From Saccharomonospora glauca K62 (GTDB lineage Bacteria; Actinomycetota; Actinomycetes; Mycobacteriales; Pseudonocardiaceae), in contig NZ_CM001484.1 in assembly GCF_000243395.2 (NCBI RefSeq), positions 1,413,568-1,477,567 on the forward strand: a DNA stretch of 64,000 bases, given 5' to 3'. Within the stretch, counting starts at the first letter, position 1. Each line of letters begins with the position of its first letter. The notes below the pieces were generated by a model, which did no database searches, had not been told where the DNA came from, and worked only from the letters and a program-made list of their open reading frames with translations. Shown here piece by piece: positions 16,208 through 27,842 of this stretch. The position numbers were made by a program, and so were the translations under genes.

Positions 16208-17680
16208 TCATCGCGTTCCGAGGTGCCACCCTCGGGTGGAGATCTCGCGGAGGGCCGAAAACCTCTCGTACCGCTCGGCGTAGTGGTCGACGAGAGCGGG
16301 CTGCGGGTCGTAGGTGCGGTCGAGGTGGACGTATCGCCGCGCCGCGCCGGTCACGTCGGGCTGCGCGTCGGTGGCGACGAGTCCGACCAGGAACGCGCCC
16401 TTGGCCCCGACCTCGCCGTCGGCGGGGCGTACGACCCGCACGCCCGTGACGTCGGCGATGAGGCGACACCACAGCTCGCTGTTCGCGCCGCCCCCGCAGA
16501 CCCGAAGCTCGGTGGTCTCCGCCGTCGTGGCCGCGAGGCAGTCCTTGACGACCATCGTGAGGCCCTCGAACACGGCCCGAGCCACTGCCTCGCGTCCGTG
16601 TTCCAGGCTCAGGCCCCAGAACGTGCCGCGCGCGGCGGTGTCCAGGAAGGGGGCGCGTTCACCGGCGGGGGAGAGGTAGGGCAGGAACACCAGGTCGTCG
16701 CCGGGGGTGGATCGCTCGGCGAGGTCGCTCAGCTGGCGTGGGTGGGCCAGGCCGAGCAGGTCGCTCGCCCAGCCCAGCACCTCGGTCCCGGCCAGGGTCG
16801 GGAAGGCGCGGACGACGTCGACACCGGCGCCCGGCACGAGGGTGAGCCCGGACGGCGTGCCGGAGGTGTCGAGGGTGCGCGTGAACACCTCCGTGCACAG
16901 TGTCGTGCCCAGGATCGTGCACGCCAGCCCCGCTTCGGTGGAGCCCGCGCCCAGCGCCGTCGACACCACGTCGTAGGGCGCGAGGACCACGGGGGTGCCT
17001 TCGGGCAGTCCGAGGTCGTCCGCCGCCCGCGCGGTCAGGCCCGCCGTGGTGTCGGCGCCGTCGAGGACCCTCGGCAGCAGCCTGCGGGCCCACTCGATGT
17101 CGAACAGGGACAGCAGCTCGGAGGAGTACGAGCGGGTTCGCGGATCGAGCAGGGGCACGGAGGCGTCGGAGCTGTCCACGCCCACCACGCCGGTGAGCCG
17201 GGAGAACAGCCAGCCGCCGCAGGTCAGCGCGGTTGCCGAGGCGCGGACGCGCTCCGGGTCGTGTTCCCGCAGCCACGACAGGATCGCGTGGGGGAGTCCG
17301 GCGAAGCCGAGCGAGCCGTTGACGCGGAACGCCTCCTGCGCCACCCCGTCGCGCAGCCACCGGTCGACGAAGGGTGCCGCCCGCCCGTCCGACCACAGGA
17401 TCGCCGGTCCGGTGGGCTCGCCGTGGTCGTCGACCAGCCAACAGCCGTCGCCCTGGGCCGTCACCGCGAGGAACCGGACACCGTCGGGCGCGGCGGGGAG
17501 GACCTCCCGTACGGCGTCGGCCACGGCCTCCCAGACGGAGGGCATGTCCTGTTCCGCCCAACCGGGACGGGGCCTGCGTACCTCCGTCGCGCGGCGCGCC
17601 ACCGTGACCTCGCGTCCTTCGTCGTCGAAGACCACCGCCTTGATCAGCGAGGTTCCGGCGTCGATCGCGATCGCCGACAT
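16208..17680 (-). CDS. FGGY-family carbohydrate kinase (second of two)
   Basis: A 490-residue kinase with phosphate-1 motif AIAIDAGTSLIKAVVFDDEG, AILWSDGRA, an adenosine-site VCGGGANSELWCRLIADVTG and the C-terminal GAKGAFLVGLVATDA. It is clearly paralogous to the next gene but divergent. The frame is open to 18313 on this strand, through the DeoR gene, which is spurious; the ATG at 17680 with AAGGAGGG 5 bp upstream is the real start. It heads the kinase-kinase-phosphatase operon and is divergent from deoR-type gene 17889-18665. Confidence 0.87.
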   Translation of the reverse strand: MSAIAIDAGTSLIKAVVFDDEGREVTVARRATEVRRPRPGWAEQDMPSVWEAVADAVREVLPAAPDGVRFLAVTAQGDGCWLVDDHGEPTGPAILWSDGRAAPFVDRWLRDGVAQEAFRVNGSLGFAGLPHAILSWLREHDPERVRASATALTCGGWLFSRLTGVVGVDSSDASVPLLDPRTRSYSSELLSLFDIEWARRLLPRVLDGADTTAGLTARAADDLGLPEGTPVVLAPYDVVSTALGAGSTEAGLACTILGTTLCTEVFTRTLDTSGTPSGLTLVPGAGVDVVRAFPTLAGTEVLGWASDLLGLAHPRQLSDLAERSTPGDDLVFLPYLSPAGERAPFLDTAARGTFWGLSLEHGREAVARAVFEGLTMVVKDCLAATTAETTELRVCGGGANSELWCRLIADVTGVRVVRPADGEVGAKGAFLVGLVATDAQPDVTGAARRYVHLDRTYDPQPALVDHYAERYERFSALREISTRGWHLGTR

Positions 17681-17860
17681 CCCGCCCTCCTTCGTCGAAC
17701 ACTCCGCCCCGCCGTTCAGCACACCCCGGCCGGGCGCGGGGAGCAATGGCCGAGCCGCTTTCGCACGGGGGCCGGCACCGCCGTCGTGTGAAGACGTGTC
17801 ACCGGAAAGCGCCGTCTGCGCTGGTAGAGTGGCTCGCTCGGATGTGGCGGTGCGCAGAAG

Positions 17861-17876
17861 TTCACATTTCTTCACA
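17861..17876 (+). promoter_or_regulatory. Candidate DeoR operator (direct repeat)
   Basis: TTCACA occurs at 17861-17866 and 17871-17876, exactly one helical turn apart, just before the DeoR start and between the divergent sugar genes. Direct 10-bp-phased repeats are typical DeoR-family targets. The second copy abuts the ribosome binding site, so autorepression is likely. Confidence 0.45.
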
Positions 17877-17888
17877 GGAGAGCACGGC

Positions 17889-18665
17889 ATGGACGGCACC
17901 CTCCGGTCGCGGCGGCGGGCGTTGATCAGGGATCGGGTCCGCGCGGACGGATTCGTGCGCACGTCCGCGCTGGCGGAGGAGTTCGGCGTCAGCGTGATGA
18001 CGATCCACCGCGATCTCGACGCGCTGCAGACCCAGGGCTGGCTCGCTCGGGTGCGTGGCGGGGCGACCGCGATGCCGTCGCAGACCTTCCACGGCGACAT
18101 CGCGCAGCGGATGACCGCGATGCGACGTGAGAAGCGCGCGCTGGCCGCCGCGGCCCTGGAGCACGTGCGACCGGGCGACACCGTGATGCTCGACGAGAGC
18201 ACCACGTGCCTGCATCTGGCGGAACGTCTCGCCGAGCGTGCCCCGCTGACCGTGATCACGTACTTCCAGCCGGTGGTGACGATGCTCGCCGGCGTTCCGG
18301 GCATCACGCTCATCGCGCTGGGCGGGGAGTACTTCCCGGCCTACGACGCGTTCCTCGGGCTCTACACGGCGGAGGGCGTGGCCAAGGTCAGGGCCGACAC
18401 GCTGTTCATGTCCACCACCGCCGTCGCCGGTAACCGCTGCTACCACCACTCCCAGGCCACGGTGCAAGTCAAGCGCGCGATGCTGGCCTCGGCGTCGCGG
18501 TCGGTGCTCATGGTCGACCACACGAAGTTCACGCGCGACGGCCTGTACGCGCTCGCGCCGCTGGCGGACTTCGACCTCGTGCTCGCCGACGACGGGCTCC
18601 CGGTGGCCGAGCAACGACGAGTACGCGACAGCGGCGCCACGCTCACGGTAGTCGGCGTGGGATAG
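17889..18665 (+). CDS. DeoR-family transcriptional regulator
   Basis: A 258-residue sugar-responsive repressor. Residues ~5-57 are the DeoR winged helix (RRRALIRDRVRADGFVRTSALAEEFGVSVMTIHRDLDALQTQGWLARVRGGA). The sensor domain shows VRPGDTVMLDESTTCLHLAE, LIALGGEYF, and ADTLFMSTTAVAGNRCYHHS, the ribose-phosphate-isomerase-like phosphosugar pocket. Members usually release DNA on binding a phosphorylated intermediate, here presumably the product of the divergent FGGY kinases. The ATG at 17889 is preceded by AGGAGA. Confidence 0.88.
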   Translation: MDGTLRSRRRALIRDRVRADGFVRTSALAEEFGVSVMTIHRDLDALQTQGWLARVRGGATAMPSQTFHGDIAQRMTAMRREKRALAAAALEHVRPGDTVMLDESTTCLHLAERLAERAPLTVITYFQPVVTMLAGVPGITLIALGGEYFPAYDAFLGLYTAEGVAKVRADTLFMSTTAVAGNRCYHHSQATVQVKRAMLASASRSVLMVDHTKFTRDGLYALAPLADFDLVLADDGLPVAEQRRVRDSGATLTVVGVG

Positions 18666-18764
18666 GCGCGGAATTCACCCGATCGCACGACGGCCGCTTC
18701 CGTTCGGGGCCCGGGGGTACCGTCGGGGAAGAAAGCGGTCTGCGTCACCGTTCACTGCGCGTTG

Positions 18765-18793
18765 TGGACTGACCCCGTCGTGGTCGGTACGGT
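18765..18793 (+). promoter_or_regulatory. Candidate promoter of the glycine-cleavage operon
   Basis: TGGACT (18765-18770) and TACGGT (18788-18793) are 17 bp apart. Transcription would start near 18800, shortly before the riboswitch. The -35 match is partial. Between 18666 and 18764 I see nothing else recognisable. Confidence 0.35.
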
Positions 18794-18845
18794 CTGTAAC
18801 TCGACAACCGAAACCCACAATCGGATATCGCGGCCGTTCGAGCCG

Positions 18846-19030
18846 GAGCGGGAGAGTCCCCGCGCCGTCGCGGGGCACCGAAGGAGTAAACGCCCCATAA
18901 TCTCTCAGGTCCACCTACCGCTTTCGGCGAGGCCACTCTGGAAAGCAGGCACTTCGCGTGCCTCACCCAAGGTGTAAGCCGGGCGTTCGCGCGCGGTGAA
19001 ACTCTCAGGTGCCCATGACAGAGGGGGAGT
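18846..19030 (+). ncRNA. Tandem glycine riboswitch
   Basis: Two glycine aptamers lie directly upstream of gcvP. Aptamer 1 (about 18846-18942) has GGGAGAG, CCGAAGGAGTAAA, TCTCTCAGGT and CACTCTGGA in order. Aptamer 2 (about 18943-19030) has a short GC-capped stem, CCCAAGGTGTAAGCCGG, ACTCTCAGGT and GACAGAGGGGG. The order and spacing match the cooperative double glycine sensor that turns on glycine degradation when glycine is abundant. A ~50-nt expression platform separates it from the start at 19079; the GGTAACC and the SD GAGGAGGAG may be the switched elements. Confidence 0.92.
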
Positions 19031-19078
19031 TCCCAGCACGGGGCGGGTAACCCTGTGGTACTGCGAGGAGGAGCTCCC

Positions 19079-21933
19079 ATGTCCCACTCATCCACGCCGT
19101 TCGCCTCCCGGCACGTCGGCCCGGGGACGTCCGAACGGGCCAAGATGGTGGCCGAGTGTGGTTTCGACAGTCTCGACGCGCTGGTCGCGGCCGCCGTGCC
19201 GAGCGCGATCCGTACCGACGGGGAACTGCGGTTGCCCGCGCCCGTCTCGGAGGAGCAGGCCCTCGCGGAGCTGCGGGAGCTGGCTCGGCGCAACCGGCCG
19301 ATGACCCAGATGATCGGCCTGGGCTACTACGACACCGTCACCCCGGCGGTCATCCGCCGCAACGTGTTGGAGAACCCCGCCTGGTACACCGCCTACACGC
19401 CGTACCAGCCCGAGATCTCGCAGGGTCGGCTGGAGGCGCTGCTCAACTTCCAGACCGCCGTCTCCGACCTCACGGGCCTGGCCATCGCGAACGCGTCGCT
19501 GCTCGACGAGAGCACGGCCGTGGCCGAGGCCATGATGCTGATGAAGCGGGCGTCGAAGTCGAAGTCGAACACGGTGGTCGTCGACGCCGAGTGCCTGCCC
19601 CAGACCGTCGCGGTGGTGCGGACCCGCGCGCAGGCGGTGGGCATCGAGGTCGATGTGCGTGACCTGTCCCATGGGCTGCCCGACGAGTTCTTCGGGGTCG
19701 TCGTGCAGTATCCGGGAGCCTCGGGCGTGCTGCGCGACCCCGACTTCTACCGTGAGATCGGCGAGGCGGCGAAGCGGGTCAAGGCGCTCTATTGCGTGGC
19801 CGCCGACCTGCTCGCCCTCACCCTGCTGACCGCTCCGGGTGAGTTCGGGGCCGACGTCGCCGCCGGTACCACGCAGCGGTTCGGTGTCCCGCTCGGCTAC
19901 GGCGGTCCGCACGCCGGTTACCTCGCCGTGCGCTCCGGGTTGGAGCGTTCCCTGCCCGGCAGGCTCGTCGGGGTCTCCGTCGACGCCGCCGGTGCCCCCG
20001 CCTACCGGCTGGCGTTGCAGACGCGGGAGCAGCACATCCGGCGGGAGAAGGCCACCAGCAACATCTGCACCGCCCAGGTGCTGTTGGCCGTGGTGGCGTC
20101 GATGTACGCCGTCTACCACGGCCCCGAAGGGCTGCGGCGGATCGCGGAGCGGGTGCACGGACACGCGGTCGCGTTGGCCGACGCCCTGCGCGCGGGCGGG
20201 GTCGAGGTGGTGCACGACCACTTCTTCGACACCGTGCTCGCCCGCGTGCCCGGTCGCGCCGAGGAGGTGCTGGCCGCGGCGCGGGAAGCGGGCGTGAACC
20301 TCGGTGGTGTGGACGCCGACCACGTGCGCGTGGCGTGTGACGAGGTCACCACCCCGGAGGTGCTGGCCACGGTGCTCGGCGCGTTCGGCGTCCGGGCCAC
20401 CCCGGAACCGGCGTCGCGCTCGGCGTTCCCCTCGGGCCTCGAACGCACCAGCGCCTACCTCACCCACGAGGTGTTCCACTCCTACCGGTCGGAGACCGCG
20501 ATGCTGCGCTACCTGCGCAGGCTCGCCGACTACGACTACGCGCTGGACCGCGGCATGATCCCGCTCGGTTCGTGCACGATGAAGCTCAACGCCACCACCG
20601 AGATGGAGCCCATCACCTGGCCGGAGTTCGCGAACATCCACCCATTCGCGCCCGCCGAGGACGCCGAGGGCTACCGCGAGCTGATCGGCCAGCTCTCCCG
20701 GTGGCTCGCCGAGGTCACCGGCTACGACAGCGTGTCCTTGCAGCCCAACGCCGGTAGCCAGGGCGAGCTCGCCGGGCTCCTGGCGATCCGCGCCTACCAC
20801 CGCGCCAACGGCCAGCCCGAGCGCGACGTGTGCCTGATCCCCGCGTCGGCGCACGGCACCAACGCGGCGTCGGCCGTGCTGGCGGGGATGCGCGTGGTCG
20901 TGGTGGCGTGCACCGACGACGGGGACGTGGACCTCACCGACCTGCGTGCCAAGGTGGACGCCCACCGCGACACGCTCGCCGCGATCATGGTCACCTACCC
21001 GTCCACCCACGGCGTGTACGAGACCGGCATCGGTGAGCTGGCCGAGATCGTGCACGAGGCGGGCGGTCAGGTCTACGTCGACGGCGCCAACCTCAACGCC
21101 CTGCTCGGGCTGGCCAAGCCGGGCGAGTTCGGCGGCGACGTCTCGCACCTGAACCTGCACAAGACGTTCTGCATCCCCCACGGCGGTGGCGGCCCCGGCG
21201 TCGGCCCGGTGGCCGTGCGCGCGCACCTCGCGCCGTACCTGCCGAACCACCCGCTCGCGCCCGAGGCCGGTCCGGAGACCGGCGTGGGGCCCATCTCGGC
21301 GGCGCCGTTCGGCTCGGCGTCGATCCTGCCGATCTCCTGGGCCTACGTGCGCATGATGGGCGCGGCCGGGCTCACCGAGGCCACCAAGGTCGCCGTGCTG
21401 AACGCCAACTACGTCGCCGCGCGGCTCGCCCCGCACTACCCGGTGCTCTACACCGGACGGGACGGGCTCGTGGCCCACGAGTGCATTCTCGACCTGCGTG
21501 GTCTCACCAAGCGGACCGGAGTCACGGTCGACGACGTCGCCAAGCGGCTCATCGACTACGGCTTCCACGCGCCGACCATGTCGTTCCCCGTGCCCGGAAC
21601 GCTCATGGTGGAGCCCACCGAGAGCGAGGACCTCGCCGAGCTCGACCGGTTCTGCGAGGCGATGATCTCGATCCGTCGGGAGATCGACGAGGTCGCCAAC
21701 GGCACCTGGGCCGTCGAGGACAGTCCACTGCGCAACGCGCCGCACACGGCCGAACAGCTCGCCGGGGAGTGGACCCTGCCCTACGATCGGCGTACCGCCG
21801 TCTATCCGGGTCGGACCTCGCCGAAAGGCAAGTACTGGTCGCCGGTCCGGCGTATCGAAGGCGCCTACGGCGACCGCAACCTCGTCTGCTCCTGCCCGCC
21901 CGTCTCCTCCTACGAAAGCGCAGGTTCGGTGTC

Positions 21934-21937
<4 letters not shown>
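19079..21937 (+). CDS. gcvP: Glycine dehydrogenase (decarboxylating), GCS P protein
   Basis: A 952-residue single-chain P protein of the usual fused length. It decarboxylates glycine with PLP and passes the aminomethyl group to the lipoyl arm of GcvH. Conserved landmarks: FASRHVGP at the N-terminus, [49 protein letters not shown], and the PLP-lysine motif [17 protein letters not shown] in the C-terminal half. The ATG at 19079 has GAGGAGG upstream and follows the glycine riboswitch. Its stop overlaps the GTG of gcvT. Confidence 0.97.
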
Positions 21938-23052
<1,115 letters not shown>

Positions 23053-23057
23053 CTCCG

Positions 23058-23438
23058 TTGACGAACATTCCGCAGGACCTCCGTTACAGCCGCGAACACG
23101 AATGGGCCCGCACCGGAAGTGACGGGGTCGTGACGGTCGGGGTCACCGCGTTCGCCGCCGAGTCGTTGGGCGACGTGGTCTTCGTCGATCTCCCCGAAGT
23201 GGGTAGTACCGTCACAGCGGGTGAGGTGTGTGGCGAGATCGAGTCGACCAAGTCCGTCAGCGAGCTGTACGCGCCGGTGACCGGCGAGGTCGTCGAGGTC
23301 AACGAGTCCGTCGTGGACTCGCCGGAGTCCGTCAACGCCGACCCCTACGGTGCGGGCTGGCTGTTCACGGTCCGTGCCGAGTCGGTGCCGGAGCTGCTCG
23401 ACGCCGACGCCTACGCCGCGCTGATTCAGGAGGGCTGA
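23058..23438 (+). CDS. gcvH: Glycine cleavage system H protein
   Basis: A 126-residue lipoyl-carrier protein. The lipoylation motif [19 protein letters not shown] places lipoate on Lys65. It starts with TTG at 23058, 5 bp after gcvT, and ends one base before glyA. It shuttles the aminomethyl group between P, T and L proteins; the L protein (dihydrolipoamide dehydrogenase) is not in the window. Confidence 0.97.
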   Translation: MTNIPQDLRYSREHEWARTGSDGVVTVGVTAFAAESLGDVVFVDLPEVGSTVTAGEVCGEIESTKSVSELYAPVTGEVVEVNESVVDSPESVNADPYGAGWLFTVRAESVPELLDADAYAALIQEG

Positions 23439-23439
23439 C

Positions 23440-24711
<1,272 letters not shown>

Positions 24712-24722
24712 CCCTCCCCGGC

Positions 24723-24833
24723 GTGTCCGCAGGTTGTGCACGCGTGTCCGCAGTTCGTGGACACGCCGGGAGGCGGGCCAGGCGTTGTGCCGTACCGGAA
24801 GTGCGGACACGCGTACGTGAGGTGCGGACACGA
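24723..24833. repeat. 21-bp-periodic 3'-end repeat array B (two facing arms)
   Basis: After glyA, GTGTCCGCA occurs at 24723-24731 and 24744-24752 (21 bp apart). Before the minus-strand methyltransferase stop, TGCGGACAC occurs at 24802-24810 and 24823-24831 (21 bp apart). Each arm reads GTGTCCGCA in the sense direction of the gene it follows. The ~50-bp middle has no unit. Confidence 0.85.
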
Positions 24834-24835
24834 TG

Positions 24836-25498
24836 TCAGGAGGTGACAAGGGCCACGGCGAGTCCGTCGTAGCCCTTCACCCCCACTGTCTGAAGCGCGG
24901 TGGCGTCGAGGCGAGGTTCGCTGCGCAGCAGCTCGATCGCCTCGCGGGTACCGCGCACCGACGGGTCGTCGCTGTCGGCGTCGACCACCCGGCCGCGGCG
25001 CACGACGTTGTCCACGACGATGACGCCGCCCGGCCTTCCGAGTTCCAGCGCCCAACGGACGTAGTTCGCGTTGTTGGCCTTGTCCGCGTCGATGAACGCC
25101 AGGTCGAACGGCGTGTTCGCGTCGAGTGTGGGCAGGATGTCGAGCGCCTGCCCGACGCGGACCTCCACCCGGTCGGCCAGCCCGGCGCGCTCGATGTTGG
25201 AGCGGGCGACGTCGGCATGGGCGGGGTCTGCCTCGATCGTCACGAGCCGCCCGTCGGCCGGTAGCGCACGCGCGAGCCAGATGGTGGAGTAGCCGCCCAG
25301 CGTGCCGATCTCCAGGATGCGGCGGGCGCCGACCATGCGGGCGAGGAGTTGCAGCAGCTTGCCCTGGTTGGCCGCCACGGCGATGTCCGGCAGCCCCGCT
25401 TCGGCGCATGCCCGCATCGTGGCGTCGAGTGCGTCGTCGTGTGGTGCGAGGTGCTGGTCGAAGTAGGAGTCCACGGCGGTCCACCGGTCTTGGTCCAT
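24836..25498 (-). CDS. Class I SAM-dependent O-methyltransferase (catechol/caffeoyl-CoA OMT-like)
   Basis: A 220-residue small-molecule O-methyltransferase. Motif I is ARRILEIGTLGGYSTIWLARALP, the acidic ribose contact VTIEADPAH, and the metal/catalytic region DLAFIDADKANNANYVRWALELGRPGGVIVVDNVVRRG carries the Asp/Asn ligands of the Mg-dependent family. The substrate is not known. It lies downstream (on the minus strand) of the small 25588 gene, separated from it by repeat array C, and converges on glyA across array B. Confidence 0.88.
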   Translation of the reverse strand: MDQDRWTAVDSYFDQHLAPHDDALDATMRACAEAGLPDIAVAANQGKLLQLLARMVGARRILEIGTLGGYSTIWLARALPADGRLVTIEADPAHADVARSNIERAGLADRVEVRVGQALDILPTLDANTPFDLAFIDADKANNANYVRWALELGRPGGVIVVDNVVRRGRVVDADSDDPSVRGTREAIELLRSEPRLDATALQTVGVKGYDGLAVALVTS

Positions 25499-25516
25499 GA
25501 CGTGAGACTAGCCGCC

Positions 25517-25581
25517 GCGTACGGGAATCGCGGACACTCGTACGTCAGGTGCGGACACGCGTGCGCAGACTGCGGACACGA
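25517..25581 (-). repeat. 21-bp-periodic 3'-end repeat array C
   Basis: CGCGGACAC (25529-25537), TGCGGACAC (25550-25558) and TGCGGACAC (25571-25579) lie at exact 21-bp steps. Read on the minus strand they are GTGTCCGCA, GTGTCCGCA, GTGTCCGCG, in the sense direction of the gene 25588-25809. This array lies between two genes on the same strand, upstream of the methyltransferase. Confidence 0.8.
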
Positions 25582-25587
25582 TGTCGG

Positions 25588-25809
25588 TCAGTCGTCCGGG
25601 GCGTCCTCGTCCTCGGGGATGTCGTCGACCTGCATGACCGCCTCGCGCAGAGCCGCTCTCAGCCTGCCCACGTCCAGGGACGTCAGTACGGCAGCTTCGC
25701 CGGGGGGCGCGACGAGCACCACCCGGCCCGCGTTCACGAACACGGTCAACTCCCGGCGTCGCCCGGCCAGATCACGGCAGGCGACGGTCCACTCGTCTCG
25801 CGAACTCAT
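25588..25809 (-). CDS. Small hypothetical protein
   Basis: A 73-residue soluble acidic-tailed protein of unknown function (EWTVACRDLAGRRRELTVFVNAGRVVLVAPPGEAAVLTSLDVGRLRAALREAVMQV, ending IPEDEDAPDD). It looks like a small beta-beta-beta-alpha domain: three strands with an interaction-like face, then one amphipathic helix. The start at 25809 follows AAGGGGGGAG; an earlier start at 25851 lacks it. Codon use is like its neighbours, so I take it as real. Confidence 0.6.
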   Translation of the reverse strand: MSSRDEWTVACRDLAGRRRELTVFVNAGRVVLVAPPGEAAVLTSLDVGRLRAALREAVMQVDDIPEDEDAPDD

Positions 25810-25854
25810 CCAGCTCCCCCCTTCGTCCACCCGGGGAAACTGTAGCCGCAAACA

Positions 25855-27153
25855 TCACTTCTGGTGATCGATTCGACCGATTTCACCGGAGGTCGCCGCG
25901 CGCGTGAGCAGAGCGAAGACCAGCAGCGCCGCCGCGGCCGCCGTCGCCATCACGGTGGCCATCGCCAGCGCGGACCCACCGAACAGCCCGACGACCGGTG
26001 ACGTCCCGCCACCGACGAGGAACTGCACCAGTCCCAGCAGCGCCGACGCCGAGCCGGCCGTGTGGGGGTGGTCGGCCAGGGCGAGGGTGGTGGCGTTCGG
26101 GCCCACCATGCCGACCGACGACACGGTGACGAACAGCGGCGTGAGCAGCAGCGGTAACGGCGCTTCGACCGCCGCCACCACGACGCCGAGCCCGCCGGTC
26201 AACGCACTCGTCAACCCCGTCCACAGCAGTGTCCTCGGGGTGAAGCGGCCCACCAGCCTGCCGTTGACCTGCCCCACGAGCACGAGACCGACACCGTTGA
26301 CCGCGAACACGAGGCCGTACTCGGGCGGGGAGAGGCCGTAGGTGTGTTGCAGGACGAAGCTCGACCCCGAGATGTAGGCGAACATCGCCGAGAAGGCCAG
26401 CCCGACGGTGAGCGCGTACCCGGTGAAGACGCGGTCGCGCAACAGCGCGGCGTAGGTGCGGGCGATGCGGCCGGGGTGAGCGGAACGCCGGTTGTGCCGG
26501 GGCAGGGTCTCCGGCAGCGCGAGCGCGGCGACCACGAGCAGGACGACGCCGAACACGGTGAGGGAGACGAAGATCCCCCGCCAGGACGTCCACCGCAGCA
26601 GTTGACCGCCGATCAGCGGCGCGAGCACTGGGGCGACGCCGGTCACGAGCATGAGCGTGGAGAAGAACCGTGCCATCGCCACACCCGAGTACAGGTCGCG
26701 CACCGCGGCCCTGGCGATCACCATGCCGGTGGCAGCACCCAGCGCCTGCACCGCCCTCGCCGCGATCAGGGCCGGAACGGAGGGACTGAGCGCGGCCACC
26801 GCGGACGCCACCGCGAAGACCACCACGCCCGCGAGCATCGGCTTGCGCCTGCCGAACGCGTCGGACAGCGGCCCGGCGACGAGCTGGCCGACACCGAGTC
26901 CGACGAGGAACACGGCAAGGGTGAGCTGCAACTGGGTGTCGGTGGAGTGCAACTCACGCGCCATCACGGGCAGGGCGGGCAGGTACATGTCGATGGACAG
27001 CGGTCCGAACGCCGTGAGGCCGCCGAGAAGCAGCGCGTAGCGGGCGGTGCGATGGGGCCGGGTGGCCGATGCCGTGGATGCGGTGGACGCCGTGGATCCC
27101 GTGGATGCCGTGGATGCCGTAGCCGGTGCGGTTCCTGCCACGCTCGTGGCCAC
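25855..27153 (-). CDS. MFS multidrug efflux transporter, Bcr/CflA family
   Basis: A 432-residue proton-driven antiporter with 12 predicted membrane segments. The Bcr/CflA signature is visible: LLGGLTAFGPLSIDMYLPALPVMARELH, then GVGQLVAGPLSDAFGRRKPMLAG (motif A) and QALGAATGMVIARAAVRDLY. I choose the GTG at 27153 with AGGAGG upstream. Between start and first helix lies a Thr/Ala/Ser low-complexity tract encoded by 9-bp tandem repeats, which is unusual for the family. The exported compound is unknown. Confidence 0.85.
   Translation of the reverse strand: MATSVAGTAPATASTASTGSTASTASTASATRPHRTARYALLLGGLTAFGPLSIDMYLPALPVMARELHSTDTQLQLTLAVFLVGLGVGQLVAGPLSDAFGRRKPMLAGVVVFAVASAVAALSPSVPALIAARAVQALGAATGMVIARAAVRDLYSGVAMARFFSTLMLVTGVAPVLAPLIGGQLLRWTSWRGIFVSLTVFGVVLLVVAALALPETLPRHNRRSAHPGRIARTYAALLRDRVFTGYALTVGLAFSAMFAYISGSSFVLQHTYGLSPPEYGLVFAVNGVGLVLVGQVNGRLVGRFTPRTLLWTGLTSALTGGLGVVVAAVEAPLPLLLTPLFVTVSSVGMVGPNATTLALADHPHTAGSASALLGLVQFLVGGGTSPVVGLFGGSALAMATVMATAAAAALLVFALLTRAATSGEIGRIDHQK
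27068..27121 (-). repeat. Six 9-bp tandem repeats in the MFS gene N-terminus
   Basis: Six consecutive copies of GATGCCGTG-type units, three of them differing at one or two positions, encode the Thr-Ala-Ser tract of the transporter's cytoplasmic N-terminus. The unit is a multiple of three, so copy changes keep the frame. Confidence 0.85.
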
Positions 27154-27385
27154 CTGACCTCCTGTGTTGCGTCGTGGTCTCTGGTCTCGACCACGCACAA
27201 CCGCTTAGGGACCCTAAGTGTTCCGCGGCAGATGTGATGTTGTCGAGTTCCGGGCGAATCGGGACAAGGCGGTCAGTGCGTCGACGCCGGTGCGGCGGGT
27301 CCGGCGACAACGGGTGGGGCACTCCCGCCCCCGGGCTGTCCGCGCCGTCCACGGTCGGCGGTGTGTCGCGTACCGGCGCCCGTGG

Positions 27386-27673
<288 letters not shown>

Positions 27674-27802
27674 TCACTTTCTGCGTGATGCGTGGCGGGC
27701 GTCCAGCACGGCACGGTCCGCACCGCCCGCCCAGAAGTCGGCGAGGACGATGCCGGGGATCGTCGGCATGAAGTCCTCATCGGTGAGGTCGAATGTGGCC
27801 AT
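27674..27802 (-). pseudogene. Thioredoxin remnant lacking the CGPC active site
   Basis: A 42-codon frame begins MATFDLTDEDF and reads PGIVLADFWAGGADRAV before ending in RRK. The first 25 residues line up with the start of thioredoxins (MAT-LT-F...GIVLVDFWA-WCGPCR). The Cys-Gly-Pro-Cys region and the rest of the fold are gone, and a short tail follows. GGAAGGG lies about 10 bp upstream, so it may still be translated. Thioredoxins are usual in such sulfur loci and would regenerate rhodanese-bound persulfide; here the gene appears decayed by deletion. Short overlap with nothing else supports this frame. Confidence 0.65.
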
Positions 27803-27842
27803 CTGGGTTCCGTCCCTTCCAACGGGGAAGGATGTCACGCCG

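Noticed and set aside
16208-18313. N-terminal extension of the FGGY kinase through the DeoR gene
   Set aside because: The frame is open but the family start and SD are at 17680; upstream is antisense to the DeoR gene.
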